Below are positions 52,747-62,397 of a stretch of DNA of 64,000 nucleotides, in pieces; the stretch's first letter is position 1; the number at the start of each line of letters is the position of its first letter. The stretch lies in contig CAWAZL010000010.1 of NCBI GenBank assembly GCA_963786495.1, forward strand, positions 62,001 through 126,000. The letters run 5' to 3'. Made by a program: the position numbers and the translations under genes. A model generated the notes under the pieces. It did not search any database, was not told the DNA's origin, and saw nothing but the letters and a program-made list of their open reading frames with translations. This DNA is from JALZKA01 sp963786495 (GTDB lineage Bacteria; Actinomycetota; Thermoleophilia; Solirubrobacterales; 70-9).

Positions 52747-53220
52747 TCAATCCGGTAGCGGACCGACGAACTCGATTCCGTACTCCTTACCGACCCCTTT
52801 GGGGCCGTCGGCCTCCTCTTGAGGCGGCTCGCCTCCCGGCCCCGAGGCGCGCGTGATCGCCCGGTAGAACTCGCCGTGGCGGGGCGTGGTCAAGATGAGG
52901 TAGCGCGCCCGGTCCGATTCCACGCGGAAGCCGTGAACCGTGCCTCCGGGCACGTGCGCGAAGGTGCCGGCCGGCGCTTTGACGCCGGGTCCGTCACCGA
53001 TGAACAGCGTCATCTCACCCTCCAGAATGTAGAACGACTCCATGTCGTCGGGATGCCGGTGCAGCGGCACGCTCATGCCGCGTGGGGCCTCCTCGTCCAC
53101 GAGGCAGAAAGCATCGCCCGTCTCCTCGCCGGTGGCGAGGAAGTAGGTGAAGGTGTCGCCCATCCACCGTTTCTCGGCCTGTCCAGGCTCAACGATGTAA
53201 CCGCCGGTGTTCTCGTTCAT
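52747..53220 (-). CDS. Cupin-domain protein (quercetin-2,3-dioxygenase-like)
   Basis: 157 residues from ATG 53220; the longer open frame adds a Ser/Arg-rich non-family stretch. The cupin core has PRGMSVPLHRHPDDMESFYILEGEMTLFIGDGPGVKAPAGTFAHVPGGTVHGFRV with motif 1 H-x-H...E and motif 2 PGGTVHG. The end PPQEEADGPKGVGKEYGIEFVGPLPD is typical of small actinobacterial members that often carry this dioxygenase label. Substrate unknown; metal binding by three His and a Glu is expected. Confidence 0.85.
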   Translation of the reverse strand: MNENTGGYIVEPGQAEKRWMGDTFTYFLATGEETGDAFCLVDEEAPRGMSVPLHRHPDDMESFYILEGEMTLFIGDGPGVKAPAGTFAHVPGGTVHGFRVESDRARYLILTTPRHGEFYRAITRASGPGGEPPQEEADGPKGVGKEYGIEFVGPLPD

Positions 53221-53410
53221 GCCGTCAGTATCCCGCGACGTACGTCCCTTCGGGCGAATCGAGGGCTCGGATGCCTCCCTCTCCGCTCGGCACCGCTTCG
53301 AAGCGACTAAGCCCGAATTCGCCGAGAGTGATGTGACGGCCCTATGTGCGATCGCTCCTGTGACGGACCGCGAACCGGAGCGTGCTCGCTGCCGCGTCAC
53401 CTCCTTCGGC

Positions 53411-53872
53411 TCACCCCGCCGCTGCGCAAACCACCTTCACCCTGAAGCCCTGGGTCGAGCCGCTGGTGTTCCCCACCGTCACCGTCCAAGCGTCGGTGCC
53501 ATTTGGTCCACTCTCCAGCATCGCCATCGTGTTCGCCTGGGGCGTTGTTGACCATCCCACGCCGCCTGCGATCGCAATCTCGCCAGGGTTACAGGACGCC
53601 GATGGCCCGGAGATGCTGCCGTTATCGACGAACTGGGTGACGGTCTCCCTGACCGTCACATCGCTGCTCAGGAAGGCTGCCTTGGCCGTCCCGGCGAGGT
53701 CCGAGGTCTTCACCTGACCGTCCTTGATGTGATCAGTGCGCACGGCGTCGTCCTTGATGTCGCGAGCACCGATCGTGGCCGCTGCCCAGGCGACCCCGCC
53801 GAGCGCGACAAATAGGGCGGCAAGGGCCACCGCCATCGAGGGTGATGGGGTCTTGCGTGGAATCCGATTCAT
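53411..53872 (-). CDS. Secreted Thermoleophilia-type protein with C-terminal Cys module
   Basis: 153 residues. MNRIPRKTPSPSMAVALAALFVALGGVAWAAATIGARDIKDDAVRTDHIKDGQVKTSDLAGTA is the start seen in large families of exported proteins in Solirubrobacterales, a signal sequence plus an (x)IKDxxVRTxDI repeat. The C-terminal 60 residues (ASCNPGEIAIAGGVGWSTTP...DAWTVTVGNTSGSTQGFRVKVVCAAAG) form a Cys-GGG/GGV-W-(F)RVxVVC module also present in triplicate at 63.3-64.0 kb. The two Cys probably form a disulfide. Function unknown; surface attachment or binding is plausible. Confidence 0.75.
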   Translation of the reverse strand: MNRIPRKTPSPSMAVALAALFVALGGVAWAAATIGARDIKDDAVRTDHIKDGQVKTSDLAGTAKAAFLSSDVTVRETVTQFVDNGSISGPSASCNPGEIAIAGGVGWSTTPQANTMAMLESGPNGTDAWTVTVGNTSGSTQGFRVKVVCAAAG

Positions 53873-54103
53873 GGGTTTCTCCTATCCGTCATTGGAGAGC
53901 CCGCCGAGCCGGTAACCGGCCCCCCAGGTTTGCGTGGCACCAAAACTCTACCGCCACAAGAAGATTGCCGCCGCCGCTGCCGTTCTCATCGCGGTCGCCG
54001 CGGGCCCTGAAGGGTTTTGGTCGTTAGGGCGACCAGTTGACTTCGCTCGGTGATTCCCTCTCTGATGCCCCATCCGGAAGAGCGGGCTGAAAGGATCGTT
54101 CGG

Positions 54104-54708
54104 ATGACTTCGCCTTCGCGCCTGATCCTCGCCTCCCGCTCGCCTCGTCGAAGAGAGATCCTGGGTTGGCTCGGAGTCGAGTTCGAGGTTGTCGAGCCTG
54201 AGGTCGAGGAGCTCTCCGAGGGAGACGACCCCGAGGCGCTGGTCCTCGAGAACGCTCGCCTGAAGGCGTTCGCTGGGTTCGAGGCGGCAGGTGAGCCGGG
54301 GGACGCCGTGGTCCTTGGAGTCGACACCGACGTCTTCGTCGATGGGCGGATGCTCGGGCAGCCCGCGGACCGCTCTGCGGCCGAGGAGCGCCTTCGGACG
54401 CTGTCGGGTCGCGAGCACGAGGTGTTGAGCGGCGTGTGCCTCCTCGGTCCCCGGGCGGCCGGCATCCCGGGCGCACCCCTTCGCGAGCGCTCCGGGGTGT
54501 CCCGCTCCGCGGTCACGTTCCGCGACCTTGACGACGCGACGATTTCGGCCTATCTGAACTCCGAGGAGTGGCGGGGAGAGCCGGCGGATATGCGATCCAG
54601 GGCCTCGGTTCGATCATGATCGAAAAAGTCGAGGGTGACTTCTCGAACGTCGTCGGGCTGCCCGTCCGGGTGCTCCTGGAGCTCGATCCCGCGCTGGCAT
54701 CGCACTAG
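54104..54708 (+). CDS. maf: Maf family nucleotide pyrophosphatase (one frameshift)
   Basis: About 201 residues after repair. LILASRSPRRREILGWLGVEFEVVEPEVEE (S-x-S-P-R-R), VLENARLKAFAGFE, VLGVDTDVFVDGRMLGQPADRSAAEERLRTLSGREHEV, VTFRDLDDATISAYLNSEEW, then in the shifted frame RAGGYAIQGLGSIMIEKVEGDFSNVVGLPVRVLLELDPALASH. The shift is in a G run near 54575. Hydrolyses dTTP/UTP or modified nucleotides; maf often precedes the mreBCD genes, as here. ATG 54104 follows AAAGGATCG. The stop lies in a long stem-loop. Confidence 0.9.
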
Positions 54709-54754
54709 CGCCAAAACCCTAAGGCGAACGTTTACCCTTAGGCTTTGGCGCTAG
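54705..54754. terminator. Stem-loop spanning the maf stop codon
   Basis: CTAGCGCCAAA (54705-54715) and TTTGGCGCTAG (54744-54754) form an 11-bp stem that includes the maf TAG. Inside, CTAAGG (54719-54724) pairs with CCTTAG (54736-54741), extending it. There is no T tract, but length and position fit an intrinsic or bidirectional terminator, or an mRNA 3'-end stabiliser. Confidence 0.65.
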
Positions 54755-54820
54755 CCTCAAGTTGGGCTTGCGGCTTGGCGGATCATCGCTACACTCGGCC
54801 CTCGGACGGCTAGTAATCGA

Positions 54821-54885
54821 TCGGGGTCAGACCCCAAGAATCCGACCTGTTCGCGCAGTCCGAAATGTTGGGGTCTGGCCCCGAA
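54821..54885. repeat. Inverted pair of GGGGTCAGACCCC palindromes
   Basis: TCGGGGTCAGACCCCAA (54822-54838) and TTGGGGTCTGGCCCCGA (54868-54884) are reverse complements of each other with one mismatch and 29 nt between them, and each is itself palindromic. This paired arrangement recalls REP/BIME-type extragenic elements. It lies between maf and mreC. Confidence 0.75.
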
Positions 54886-54954
54886 CAAACCCAACACCCT
54901 GCGCCTCCTTTTCGCATGCCCCCTTCGCCACATCCCAGGGCGGGCTGAAGACCC

Positions 54955-55836
54955 GTGTATCGCAAGCAAGTACGCCGCCGACGCGCCGTGCTCGTCGGCC
55001 TGATCGTGGGTTCCCTGATCTTGCTCTCGGCGCACTTCTCCGAGGCTGAATCCGGGCCGCTCCACGTGATCCAGCGCGCGACCGCAACCGTGTTGTCGCC
55101 GCTCGAGTCGCTGGCGAACCTGGCGCTCAAACCCGTCCGCGACCTCATCGACTGGTTCGACGAGACTTGGGAAGCTCGCGGCGAGAACAAGGAATTGCAA
55201 GAAGAGCTCGCGGAGGTGCGGACCCGGCTCGCGGCGGCCGAGACCGCTCAGGCCGAGAACGAGGAGCTTCGTGGCCTTCTGGAACTCGATAAAGACGAGC
55301 TCGACGGCTTCGGCTTCGAGCCCGTGACCGCGCGGGTCGTGACTCGCACGCCGAGTCTCGTCAACGCCACCGTTGGGGTCAACGCGGGATCCGCGGACGG
55401 CGTCGAGGTGGACGATGCGGTCGTCGCCGCCGATGGGCTCGTTGGCCGGGTCACCCAGGTGACGTCGGGCAGCTCCCAGGTCCAGCTCTTGACAGACCCG
55501 CGGAACGCCGTGTCCGTGTCCGTCGCCGACGAGGGCGGCCCGCAGGGGATCGTCTCGGCGACCGCCGGACAAGACGATGAGCTGACGCTCGAGTTCTTCT
55601 CCAATGAGGATGAAGTCTCGGACGGGCAGTACGTCGTCACGGCGGGATGGGCGGATCCCGAAACGGAGCTTGCGTCCGTGTACCCGCCGAACATTGCTGT
55701 CGGCGCCATCACGGAGACTTCCTCAGGCGAGTTCGACTTCCAGCAGGTGACAGTGGACCCGTTTGTGGACTTCCAGGAGCTAACTCATGTCCAAATCCTC
55801 ACGGGCGGGCCTGAGAGAGCGGGGATCGACGGATGA
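54955..55836 (+). CDS. mreC: Rod shape-determining protein MreC
   Basis: 293 residues, GTG start. The N-terminus is short, basic and then a single membrane helix (RRRRAVLVGLIVGSLILLSAHF), followed by a coiled coil (GENKELQEELAEVRTRLAAAETAQAENEELRGLLELDK) and the beta-domain DGFGFEPVTARVVTRTPSLVNATVGVNAGSADGVEVDDAVVAADGLVGRVTQVTSGSSQVQLLTDPRNAVSVSVAD. It scaffolds the elongasome outside the membrane. Overlaps mreD by ATGA. The mreB actin gene is not in the window. Confidence 0.93.
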   Translation: MYRKQVRRRRAVLVGLIVGSLILLSAHFSEAESGPLHVIQRATATVLSPLESLANLALKPVRDLIDWFDETWEARGENKELQEELAEVRTRLAAAETAQAENEELRGLLELDKDELDGFGFEPVTARVVTRTPSLVNATVGVNAGSADGVEVDDAVVAADGLVGRVTQVTSGSSQVQLLTDPRNAVSVSVADEGGPQGIVSATAGQDDELTLEFFSNEDEVSDGQYVVTAGWADPETELASVYPPNIAVGAITETSSGEFDFQQVTVDPFVDFQELTHVQILTGGPERAGIDG

Positions 55837-56429
55837 TCCTCACGCGCTGGATCAATGTGCGGCTCGGAGCGATCGTCCTCGCGGCAGTGCTCCTTCAGGT
55901 CGCGTTCTTCTCTTACATCTCGATCTTCGGCGTCGCGCCGGACTTCGTCGTGGTCGTGATCGCAGTGATCGGGCTTCTCGGTGGCGCCGTGATCGGCGCC
56001 GTGACGGGCTTTGCAGCCGGCCTCCTCCTTGACGTGGCGCTATTGGAAACCCTCGGCGTTTCCTCGCTCGTGCTGCTCTTCGTGGGCTACCTGGCCGGCC
56101 GGTATCGCGAGAGCTTCGAGATCGACAGCATGTTCGCCCCCGCTGCCGTGACCGGAGCGCTCGCCGTCTTCGCCAGCGCCGGCTTCACCGCGTTGCAGCT
56201 GACTCTCGAGGTCGATAGTGCGGTCAGCGGCTCGGTCATCGGCGATTCGATCATCAAGGGCTTCCTCGCCTTCCTTCTGGCCTATCCCATGTACCCGCTG
56301 ATTCGCCGGGCGCTCCGGCCCGCGCTGGTCCTCGAAGGCGCGCCAGCGCCGCCAGTCGACGCCGAACCGCGCCGGCATCCCGAGTGCGCCGATCAGCGGC
56401 GGGGGGAATTTCTCGATGAGCACCTTTAG
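55833..56429 (+). CDS. mreD: Rod shape-determining protein MreD
   Basis: 198 residues with five or six membrane segments: IVLAAVLLQVAFFSYISIFGVAPDFVVVVIAVIGLLGGAVIGAVTGFAAGLLLDVALLETLGVSSLVLLFVGYLAGRY is the characteristic MreD region, with the conserved PD and DV. A hydrophilic C-terminal tail of about 35 residues (APAPPVDAEPRRHPECADQRRGEFLDEHL) is longer than usual and low in conservation, possibly frameshifted. Overlaps mreC and is followed directly by the PBP2 gene. Confidence 0.87.
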   Translation: MILTRWINVRLGAIVLAAVLLQVAFFSYISIFGVAPDFVVVVIAVIGLLGGAVIGAVTGFAAGLLLDVALLETLGVSSLVLLFVGYLAGRYRESFEIDSMFAPAAVTGALAVFASAGFTALQLTLEVDSAVSGSVIGDSIIKGFLAFLLAYPMYPLIRRALRPALVLEGAPAPPVDAEPRRHPECADQRRGEFLDEHL

Positions 56430-58413
56430 GTGCGAAACCAACAGGTGCTGGTGGTTGTTGTGAGCTTCGGCGATGGGAGCTGGAACAAGGACCGCTCGGA
56501 TTCGTCACAGACCCAGCGGCGCGTCGCGATCCTGGGCGGGATCGCGCTGGTCTTGTTCGGAGTGATCCTGTTTCGCCTCTGGTACCTGCAGGTGCTCTCC
56601 GGCGACCGCTACCTGGCCGAGGCGCAGGGAAACCGCGTCCGCGAGGTCACTGTGCAGGCGCCACGCGGCGAGATCCTCGATCGCGACGGCGATGTCCTGG
56701 TGGGCAACCGCACGGCCCTGGCGCTCCAGGTCAGAAAGGACGAGCTGCCCGAGGTCTCCGCGGAGCGGGTGAAGGTCCTCGAGCGGGTCGCGGAGGTCAC
56801 CGGCATGAGCCTCGAGCAGATCCGCAAGGAGATCGACGAGCAGACCGAGCTTTTGCCCTCGAACCCGGTGACGCTCCAGCGCGACGTCCCCGAGAGCGTC
56901 GTTTTCTACGTCCGCGAGAACCAGGCGAAGTTCCAGGGCGTTTCGGTCGACCGCGTCTATGTGCGCCAGTACCCGCAGGGCTCCGCGGCCGCGCACCTTC
57001 TGGGATACGTGAAGGAGGTGAGCGCCGAGCAGCTCGAGGAGGACGCGTATACGGACCTCGAGCCGGGCGACGAGATCGGCCAGGAAGGGGTGGAGCTCTC
57101 CTACGACAGCGTGCTTCGCGGCGTGAACGGCGCGACCCGCGTGCCGGTCGACTCATCGGGCTCGCCGACCGGGCGCCCCACGAGCGTGCGCGAGCCGACG
57201 CAGGGGAACGACCTTGTGCTCTCGACTCGACTCGGACCTTCAAGCCGAGGGCGAGGAGGCACTCTCGAGCTTTGGCCTGCCGGGCGCTTTCGTCGCGCTC
57301 GACGTGAAGACCGGCGAGATCCTCGCATGGGCTCCGCGCCGACCTTCGACCCGGCAGCCCTGGCTAAGCCGGAGATCTCCAATTCGGACTTCGAAGCCAT
57401 CTTGCGACCCCGACGACACGCTGGGCACCGGCGCGCCCGCGTTCAACCGGGCGATCGCGGCCGGCTATCCGACCGGGTCGACCTTCAAGCCGATCACAGC
57501 TCTTGCGGCGCTCGATGCCGACAAGCTGACGCCTTCCGAGATCATCAACGACGACGGTCTCTACAAGCTCGGCGAGCAGGAGTACATGAACGCCGGCGAC
57601 GTCGCACTTGGCCCGCTCGCGCTCAGCGACGCGCTCAAAGTCTCCTCGGACGTTTTCTTCTACACCCTCGGCGGCCGCCTGCAGGAAAACATCGACGAGG
57701 ACGGCGACGAGTTCATTCAGGACTGGGCGAAGTCGCTAGGCATGGGCGACGTCACGGGAGTCGACGTCCCCGGCGAAGCCCTCGGCACGGTCCCCACGCC
57801 CGAGTGGCGCAACGACCTGTTCGAAGACGGCAACACCGACCGTCCCTGGTCGGTGGGAGACAACGTCAACCTCTCGGTCGGCCAGGGCGACCTGCTCGCC
57901 GCTCCGCTCCAGCTGGCCGTTGCCTACGCGGCACTCGGGAACGGCGGCACCGTCGTGACGCCCCACGTCGGCCTTCGCTCCGAGGACCCGGACGGCAAGG
58001 TGGTTCAGGAAATTGCTCCGCCCCCGGCGCGCGAGGTCGAGATCGACGACGCCTGGCGTGATCCGATCATGAGTGGGCTTCAAAAAGCGGCGATGGAGAC
58101 CGGGGGAACGTCCTATTCGGTGTTCGGCAGCTTCCCAGTCGACATCGCGGGCAAGACCGGAACCGCCGAGAAGCTCATCGATGGGGTATACGTCGACCAG
58201 GCTTGGTACGCGGCGCTCGCGCCCGCCGACGATCCCGAGGTCGCCGTTGTCTTCACGATCGAGAGAGGCGGCTTCGGCGTCGACAGCGCCGCGCCCGCCG
58301 CAAAGCAGATCCTCGAGGAGTACGCACGGAAATACCTTTCGGTCGGTCAGCGCCAACTCGACGAGGCAGCGGCGACTCCGACGGACGCAACGGGTACCGT
58401 GGTAGCCGAGTAA
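56430..58413 (+). CDS. mrdA: Penicillin-binding protein 2 (three frameshifts)
   Basis: About 660 residues after repair. A membrane anchor (RRVAILGGIALVLFGVILFRLWYLQVL), the pedestal domain RGEILDRDGDVLVGNRTALALQVRKDELPE, and the transpeptidase: GALVALD-like GAFVALDVKTGEILAW, the nucleophile motif in AAGYPTGSTFKPITALAALDA (STFK), SSDVFFYTLGG (SxD) and AGKTGTAEK (KTG). Frame changes near 57228, 57332 (loss in a G run) and 57400 separate the pieces. It cross-links peptidoglycan during elongation with RodA, whose ATG overlaps its stop. GTG 56430 is immediately after mreD; other GTG codons near 56451-56460 are alternatives. Confidence 0.92.
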
Positions 58414-59633
58414 TGGCTGTAGTAAGCGGACCAAGGCCGCGTGTTCAACCCCGGCCTCGGCCCTACGCCGAGCCGCGCGAGAGCCTGCTCGAGCGCGCTG
58501 GGGTGTTGAGGCTGGACTTTGCCCTGCTCTTGGGGGCACTCGGCCTGATTGCGTTTTCGATCTACACGCTCGGCGAGGCGACCTCCCAGGACGTTCCGGG
58601 GGATCCCTACTTCTACGTCGTTCGCCAGTCGATCTACGCCACCGTGGGCATCGCGCTCATGCTGGCTGTCGCACGCGTCGATTACTCGCGTTTTCGCGAG
58701 CTTCGCGTCGGCATCTATTCGGCGATGGTCTTCTCGATCTGCCTCGTCTTCGTGTTCGCCGAGGCGACGCGAGGCTCACACCGTTGGATCGAGCTTCCGT
58801 TCTTCACCTTCCAGCCGTCTGAGCTCGGCAAGGTGCTTCTCATCCTGGTCCTGGCCGCGGTCGTGATCGACCGCTCGCATGGCGACTCTTCGTGGCGGAA
58901 GACCGGCCGGGTCCTGCTCCTGGGATCGATCCCAGCGATGCTCGTCTTCTTGCAGCCCGACCTCGGATCAGCATTGGTCTACGGGGTCGTGACTCTTGCC
59001 GTGCTCTTCATCGCCGGTACGCCGTGGCAGCACATGGCGGCTATCGGCGCGGTGGGCGCGGCCCTTGTGACACTCGTACTGGTGGTGGCCCCAGCGGCCA
59101 ATAAGCCGATCCTTCAGCCTTACCAGGAGGATCGCCTCACCGCTTTCCTCTCGCCAGGCGAGGATGAGGCGGGCACCAGCTATCAGATAAATCAGTCCCT
59201 TATCTCCGTCGGTTCCGGTGGCAAGACCGGCCGCGGTGACGAGGCGACGCAAACGCGGGACGGCTTCTTGCCCGAGCGCCACACCGACTTCATCTTTGCG
59301 GTCGTTGGGGAGCGCTACGGATTCATGGGCGCCGCGTTCATCCTGTCCCTTTACGCCCTGCTCATCTGGCGGGCGCTGCGCATCATGACGCTCTCGAAGA
59401 ACCGTTACGGAACCATTATCGCCGGCTCGATAGCCGCCGCCTTCTTGTTCCAGATCTTCGTCAACGTGGGCATGAACATCGGGATCGCACCCATTACGGG
59501 AATCCCGTTGCCGCTCATGAGTGCTGGAGGCTCATCCGTAATCGTCACTTTCTTGGCGCTCGGATTGCTCCAGTCGATTCATGTTCAGTCGCAGCTCGCC
59601 TCAGGGAGCCGGGGTACCCCGCTCCTGAGGTGA
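58413..59633 (+). CDS. rodA: Rod shape-determining protein RodA (peptidoglycan glycosyltransferase)
   Basis: 406 residues. Ten or so membrane segments of the SEDS family: GSHRWIELPFFTFQPSELGKVLLILVLAAVVIDR (catalytic Trp/Glu-rich loop), LVFLQPDLGSALVYGVVTLAVLFIAG (QPDLG), and the large loop with YQINQSLISVGSGGKTGRGDEATQTRDGFLPERHTDFIFAVVGERYGFMG (ISxGSGGxxG...LPERHTDFIF), then PITGIPLPLMSAGGSSVIVTFLALGLLQSI. All SEDS landmarks are intact. An N-terminal cytoplasmic extension of about 35 residues is Arg/Pro-rich. Polymerises lipid II with PBP2. Confidence 0.94.
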   Translation: MAVVSGPRPRVQPRPRPYAEPRESLLERAGVLRLDFALLLGALGLIAFSIYTLGEATSQDVPGDPYFYVVRQSIYATVGIALMLAVARVDYSRFRELRVGIYSAMVFSICLVFVFAEATRGSHRWIELPFFTFQPSELGKVLLILVLAAVVIDRSHGDSSWRKTGRVLLLGSIPAMLVFLQPDLGSALVYGVVTLAVLFIAGTPWQHMAAIGAVGAALVTLVLVVAPAANKPILQPYQEDRLTAFLSPGEDEAGTSYQINQSLISVGSGGKTGRGDEATQTRDGFLPERHTDFIFAVVGERYGFMGAAFILSLYALLIWRALRIMTLSKNRYGTIIAGSIAAAFLFQIFVNVGMNIGIAPITGIPLPLMSAGGSSVIVTFLALGLLQSIHVQSQLASGSRGTPLLR

Positions 59634-59638
59634 GCTAG

Positions 59639-61531
59639 TTGAAGAAAAAGATTCTCGTATCAGTCGACGCCGGTGAGACCCGCGTCGCGGTCTTCGAACA
59701 GAAGGGCAACGCCAAGTCGCGCGTTGCCGAGCTGTACGTCGAGCGCCGCGGCTCTCGATCCATCGTCGGCAACATCTACAAGGGGGTCGTCGACAACGTC
59801 CTCCCCGGAATGGAGGCCGCGTTCGTCGACATCGGCCTCGAGCGCAACGGATTCCTGCACGTCGACGAGATCGTCCTGCCCGGAGGCGAGAAGGTCCCGC
59901 GCCGCGGCCACGGCAAGGGCCGCCGGATCGACGAGCTGATCAAGCCCAAGCAGGAGGTGCTCGTCCAGGTCGTCAAGGACCCGCTGAAGACGAAGGGCGC
60001 CCGCCTTTCCATGCAGCTCTCGATCGCCGGCCGCTACCTCGTCTACATGCCCCAGGGCGCGGGAGTCGGCGCAAGCCGCAGGCTTCCCGACAACGAGCGA
60101 GACCGGCAGCGCAAGCTCCTCCACAAGATCCACAAGGGCAAGGGCGGCGTCATCGTTCGTACCGCTGCGCAGGGCGCCCAGGCAGAGGACTTTGAGCGCG
60201 ACCTCGCCTACCTCCACAAGCTGGCCGAAGTGGTCGATCGCCGCGGCGAGGAGGTGAAAGGGCCGGACCTGGTCTTCCAGGAGGCGGACCTCTCCATCCG
60301 CGTCCTTCGCGACGTCTTGCCGTCGGAGTTCGACAAGGCGATCATCGACGACGAGAAGCAGCACCAGCGGGTGACGAGCTTCTTCCAGCGCACCGCGCCG
60401 GAGCTGGTCTCGAAGGTCGAGACCTACGACGGAGCCGAGCCGCTGTTCGAGCGCGAGGGCGCCGAGCAGGCCGTGCGTTCGACGCTCACCCGCCGGGTGG
60501 ACCTGCCTTCGGGCGGCTACCTGATGATCGACTATGCGGAAGCGCTGACGGTCATCGACATCAACACCGGCAGCTTCACCGGGCGCGGCAAGGGCCGGCT
60601 CGAGGACACGATCACGAAGGTGAACATCGAGGCGGCCGAAGAGGTCGTCCGTCAGCTCCGCTTGCGCGACATCGGCGGCATCATCGTCGTCGACTTCATC
60701 GACATGGCCCGGGCCCGCAACCGCGACCAGGTCCTGAAGACGATGCGCGAGGCGCTCGACGAGGACAAGACGAAGACGTACGTCGTCGAGATCTCTCCGC
60801 TTGGCTTGGTCGAGATGACGCGCCAGAACGTGACGGACGGCGTTCGCGAGATCCTCACCAAGACGTGCCCGACGTGCGAAGGCGAGGGCGTGATCCTCTC
60901 CGAGGAGACCGTCGCGATCGACGTCATCCGCAAGCTCCGCGAGCTGGTGGCCCAAAAGCCCGAGCCCGAGGCGTTCCTGATCCGCGTCAACCCCCGCGTC
61001 GCCGGCAAGCTCACGGAGGAGGCGTCCGGCCTGGTCGAGCTCGAAAATGAGTCCGGTAAGGACTTCCACTTCGAGGGCGGCGAGGCGCTGGCCGTTGACA
61101 CATATGAGGTGTCCGAGGAAGGAACGCGCACGGACATCGAGCGCATGGCGCTGCCGTTCGCGGTCGGCGACGAAGTGCTCGTCACGATCGAGGAGCCCCA
61201 CATGTACGAGGCGGACGATGCGATTGCCCGCGTCGACTCCTACATCGTCTCGGTGACGGGTGGCGGCAAGCACGTTGGCGAGCGCCGGCTGGTCCGCATC
61301 GACGCGGTGGCGCGCTCCCAGGCGACTGCCTCGCTGGTGGACAACGGCTCGGACAACGGCTCGGATTCAGACAGCGAAGCACCGGCCGGCGGGGACGACG
61401 AGTCGCCGCCACGCCGGCGCCGAGGCAGCCGCGGAGGGCGCGGCCGGTCGGGGGCCCGCGACGAATCGGTCGGACCACCGAGCCCGCAGGGCATGATGGC
61501 CGCGGATAAGGTTGAAGGGGGGTTCCCGTGA
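59639..61531 (+). CDS. rng: Rne/Rng family ribonuclease (RNase E/G)
   Basis: 630 residues, TTG start 5 nt after rodA. S1-like domain SIVGNIYKGVVDNVLPGMEAAFVDIGLERNGFLHVDEI, RNase H-like/5'-sensor region KDPLKTKGARLSMQLSIAGRYLVYMP, DNase I-like core with metal ligands (LPSGGYLMIDYAEALTVIDINTGSF and RLRDIGGIIVVDFIDM), and zinc-link CPTCEGEG. A C-terminal small domain GDEVLVTIEEPHMYEADDAIARVDSYIVSVTGGGKHVGERRLVRIDAV resembles a TRAM-type RNA-binding fold, followed by a disordered Ser/Asp and Arg/Gly tail. Processes rRNA and decays mRNA. Confidence 0.94.
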   Translation: MKKKILVSVDAGETRVAVFEQKGNAKSRVAELYVERRGSRSIVGNIYKGVVDNVLPGMEAAFVDIGLERNGFLHVDEIVLPGGEKVPRRGHGKGRRIDELIKPKQEVLVQVVKDPLKTKGARLSMQLSIAGRYLVYMPQGAGVGASRRLPDNERDRQRKLLHKIHKGKGGVIVRTAAQGAQAEDFERDLAYLHKLAEVVDRRGEEVKGPDLVFQEADLSIRVLRDVLPSEFDKAIIDDEKQHQRVTSFFQRTAPELVSKVETYDGAEPLFEREGAEQAVRSTLTRRVDLPSGGYLMIDYAEALTVIDINTGSFTGRGKGRLEDTITKVNIEAAEEVVRQLRLRDIGGIIVVDFIDMARARNRDQVLKTMREALDEDKTKTYVVEISPLGLVEMTRQNVTDGVREILTKTCPTCEGEGVILSEETVAIDVIRKLRELVAQKPEPEAFLIRVNPRVAGKLTEEASGLVELENESGKDFHFEGGEALAVDTYEVSEEGTRTDIERMALPFAVGDEVLVTIEEPHMYEADDAIARVDSYIVSVTGGGKHVGERRLVRIDAVARSQATASLVDNGSDNGSDSDSEAPAGGDDESPPRRRRGSRGGRGRSGARDESVGPPSPQGMMAADKVEGGFP

Positions 61532-62355
61532 GGCCTGGACGAGTTCTGGTCGCGACCGTGATCGTAGTTGCAGGATTTGGCTTGTGCTGCAGGGTCGCAG
61601 GCCGCGACGAAGACCATCACGCTAGCTGCGGCCTGAACGTCACGATCCGGGCCGACAAAGATCAAGGTCGTCTTCAAGGACCACCTGTCCTGCAGCGGCC
61701 CGGGCATCACTATCGGCCGCAACGACGTGAGCGTCCTGATGAAGGGCTACAACCTGACTGGCAATGGAACCGCCGTCGGAATCGACACGGGCGGGAACAG
61801 CTTCATCAAGATCGACGGGACGGCCAAGGGGCCGACAAACCGCATCGGCGGGGACAGAAGGCACTCGTTCATCGAGAGCTTCGGGAACGGGCTGCTTTGA
61901 ACGACACGAGCCGCCTGCACAGAGCATCACCGCGAAGGAGGTGACCGTTCACGACTCGACGGCCGACGGGGTCGTGATGGGAACGGGCACCACGCTCAAG
62001 CTTTCACCGTCGAGTTCTCTGGCGTGAACGGGATCTACATGACGGGAAACCGGCAGGGCTTCGTCGACGAGGTCACATCCTTCGGAAACGTCGCGGACGG
62101 GATTATATGGACGATGCGAACCAGTACGCACTGGTTGCGGACTCAATCGTGAAGTCGAACGGGGACGACGGGATCCAGGCGGACTCGCCTGACGGGGACA
62201 TCAATGGACACCCCCTGGCCGTGCGAACGAAGGCCAACTACAACTTCGATTGGGGCATGGAGATGCTGGCGGACCCGCCGTCGATCATCAACCCCGAGAA
62301 CAGGGCAACCGGGAACGGACAGCCGCAGCAATGTCTGTGGATCGAGTGCAACTGA
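61528..62355 (+). pseudogene. Secreted right-handed beta-helix protein, heavily frameshifted
   Basis: GTG 61528 overlaps the rng stop and begins a signal peptide (RPGRVLVATVIVVAGFGL). Thereafter at least five frame changes are needed to read LNVTIRADTKIKVVFKDHLSCSGPGITIGRNDVSVLMKGYNLTGNGTAVGIDTGGNSFIKIDGTAKGPTNRIG, HSFIESFGNGLL, VTVHDSTADGVVMGTG, NGIYMTGNRQGFVDEVTSFGNVADGI, SIVKSNGDDGIQADS and NRATGNGQPQQCLWIECN. These V/I-x-N-G-D-x-x-G-I turns are the repeats of parallel beta-helix proteins such as NosD-like or pectate-lyase-like families. Too many indels for one sequence error, so it may be decaying, though low-quality sequence cannot be excluded. Confidence 0.65.
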
Positions 62356-62380
62356 GCGTTCGGTAGCCGCGGGCTACACT
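62352..62380 (+). promoter_or_regulatory. Candidate promoter of rplU-rpmA
   Basis: CTGAGC (62352-62357), 17-nt spacer, TACACT (62375-62380). ATG of rplU is at 62398. There is no ribosome-binding site in the short leader. Context GGGCTACACTCG resembles the tRNA-Arg box GGGCTACGCTCG and the peroxiredoxin box GCTACACTCG. The -35 is weak. Confidence 0.45.
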
Positions 62381-62397
62381 CGTCGGCCGGATTTCTT

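Noticed and set aside
59660..61273. 537-residue minus-strand open frame opposite rng
   Set aside because: Exact shadow of RNase E/G; Leu/Val/Asp/His bias results from the reverse complement of rng codons.
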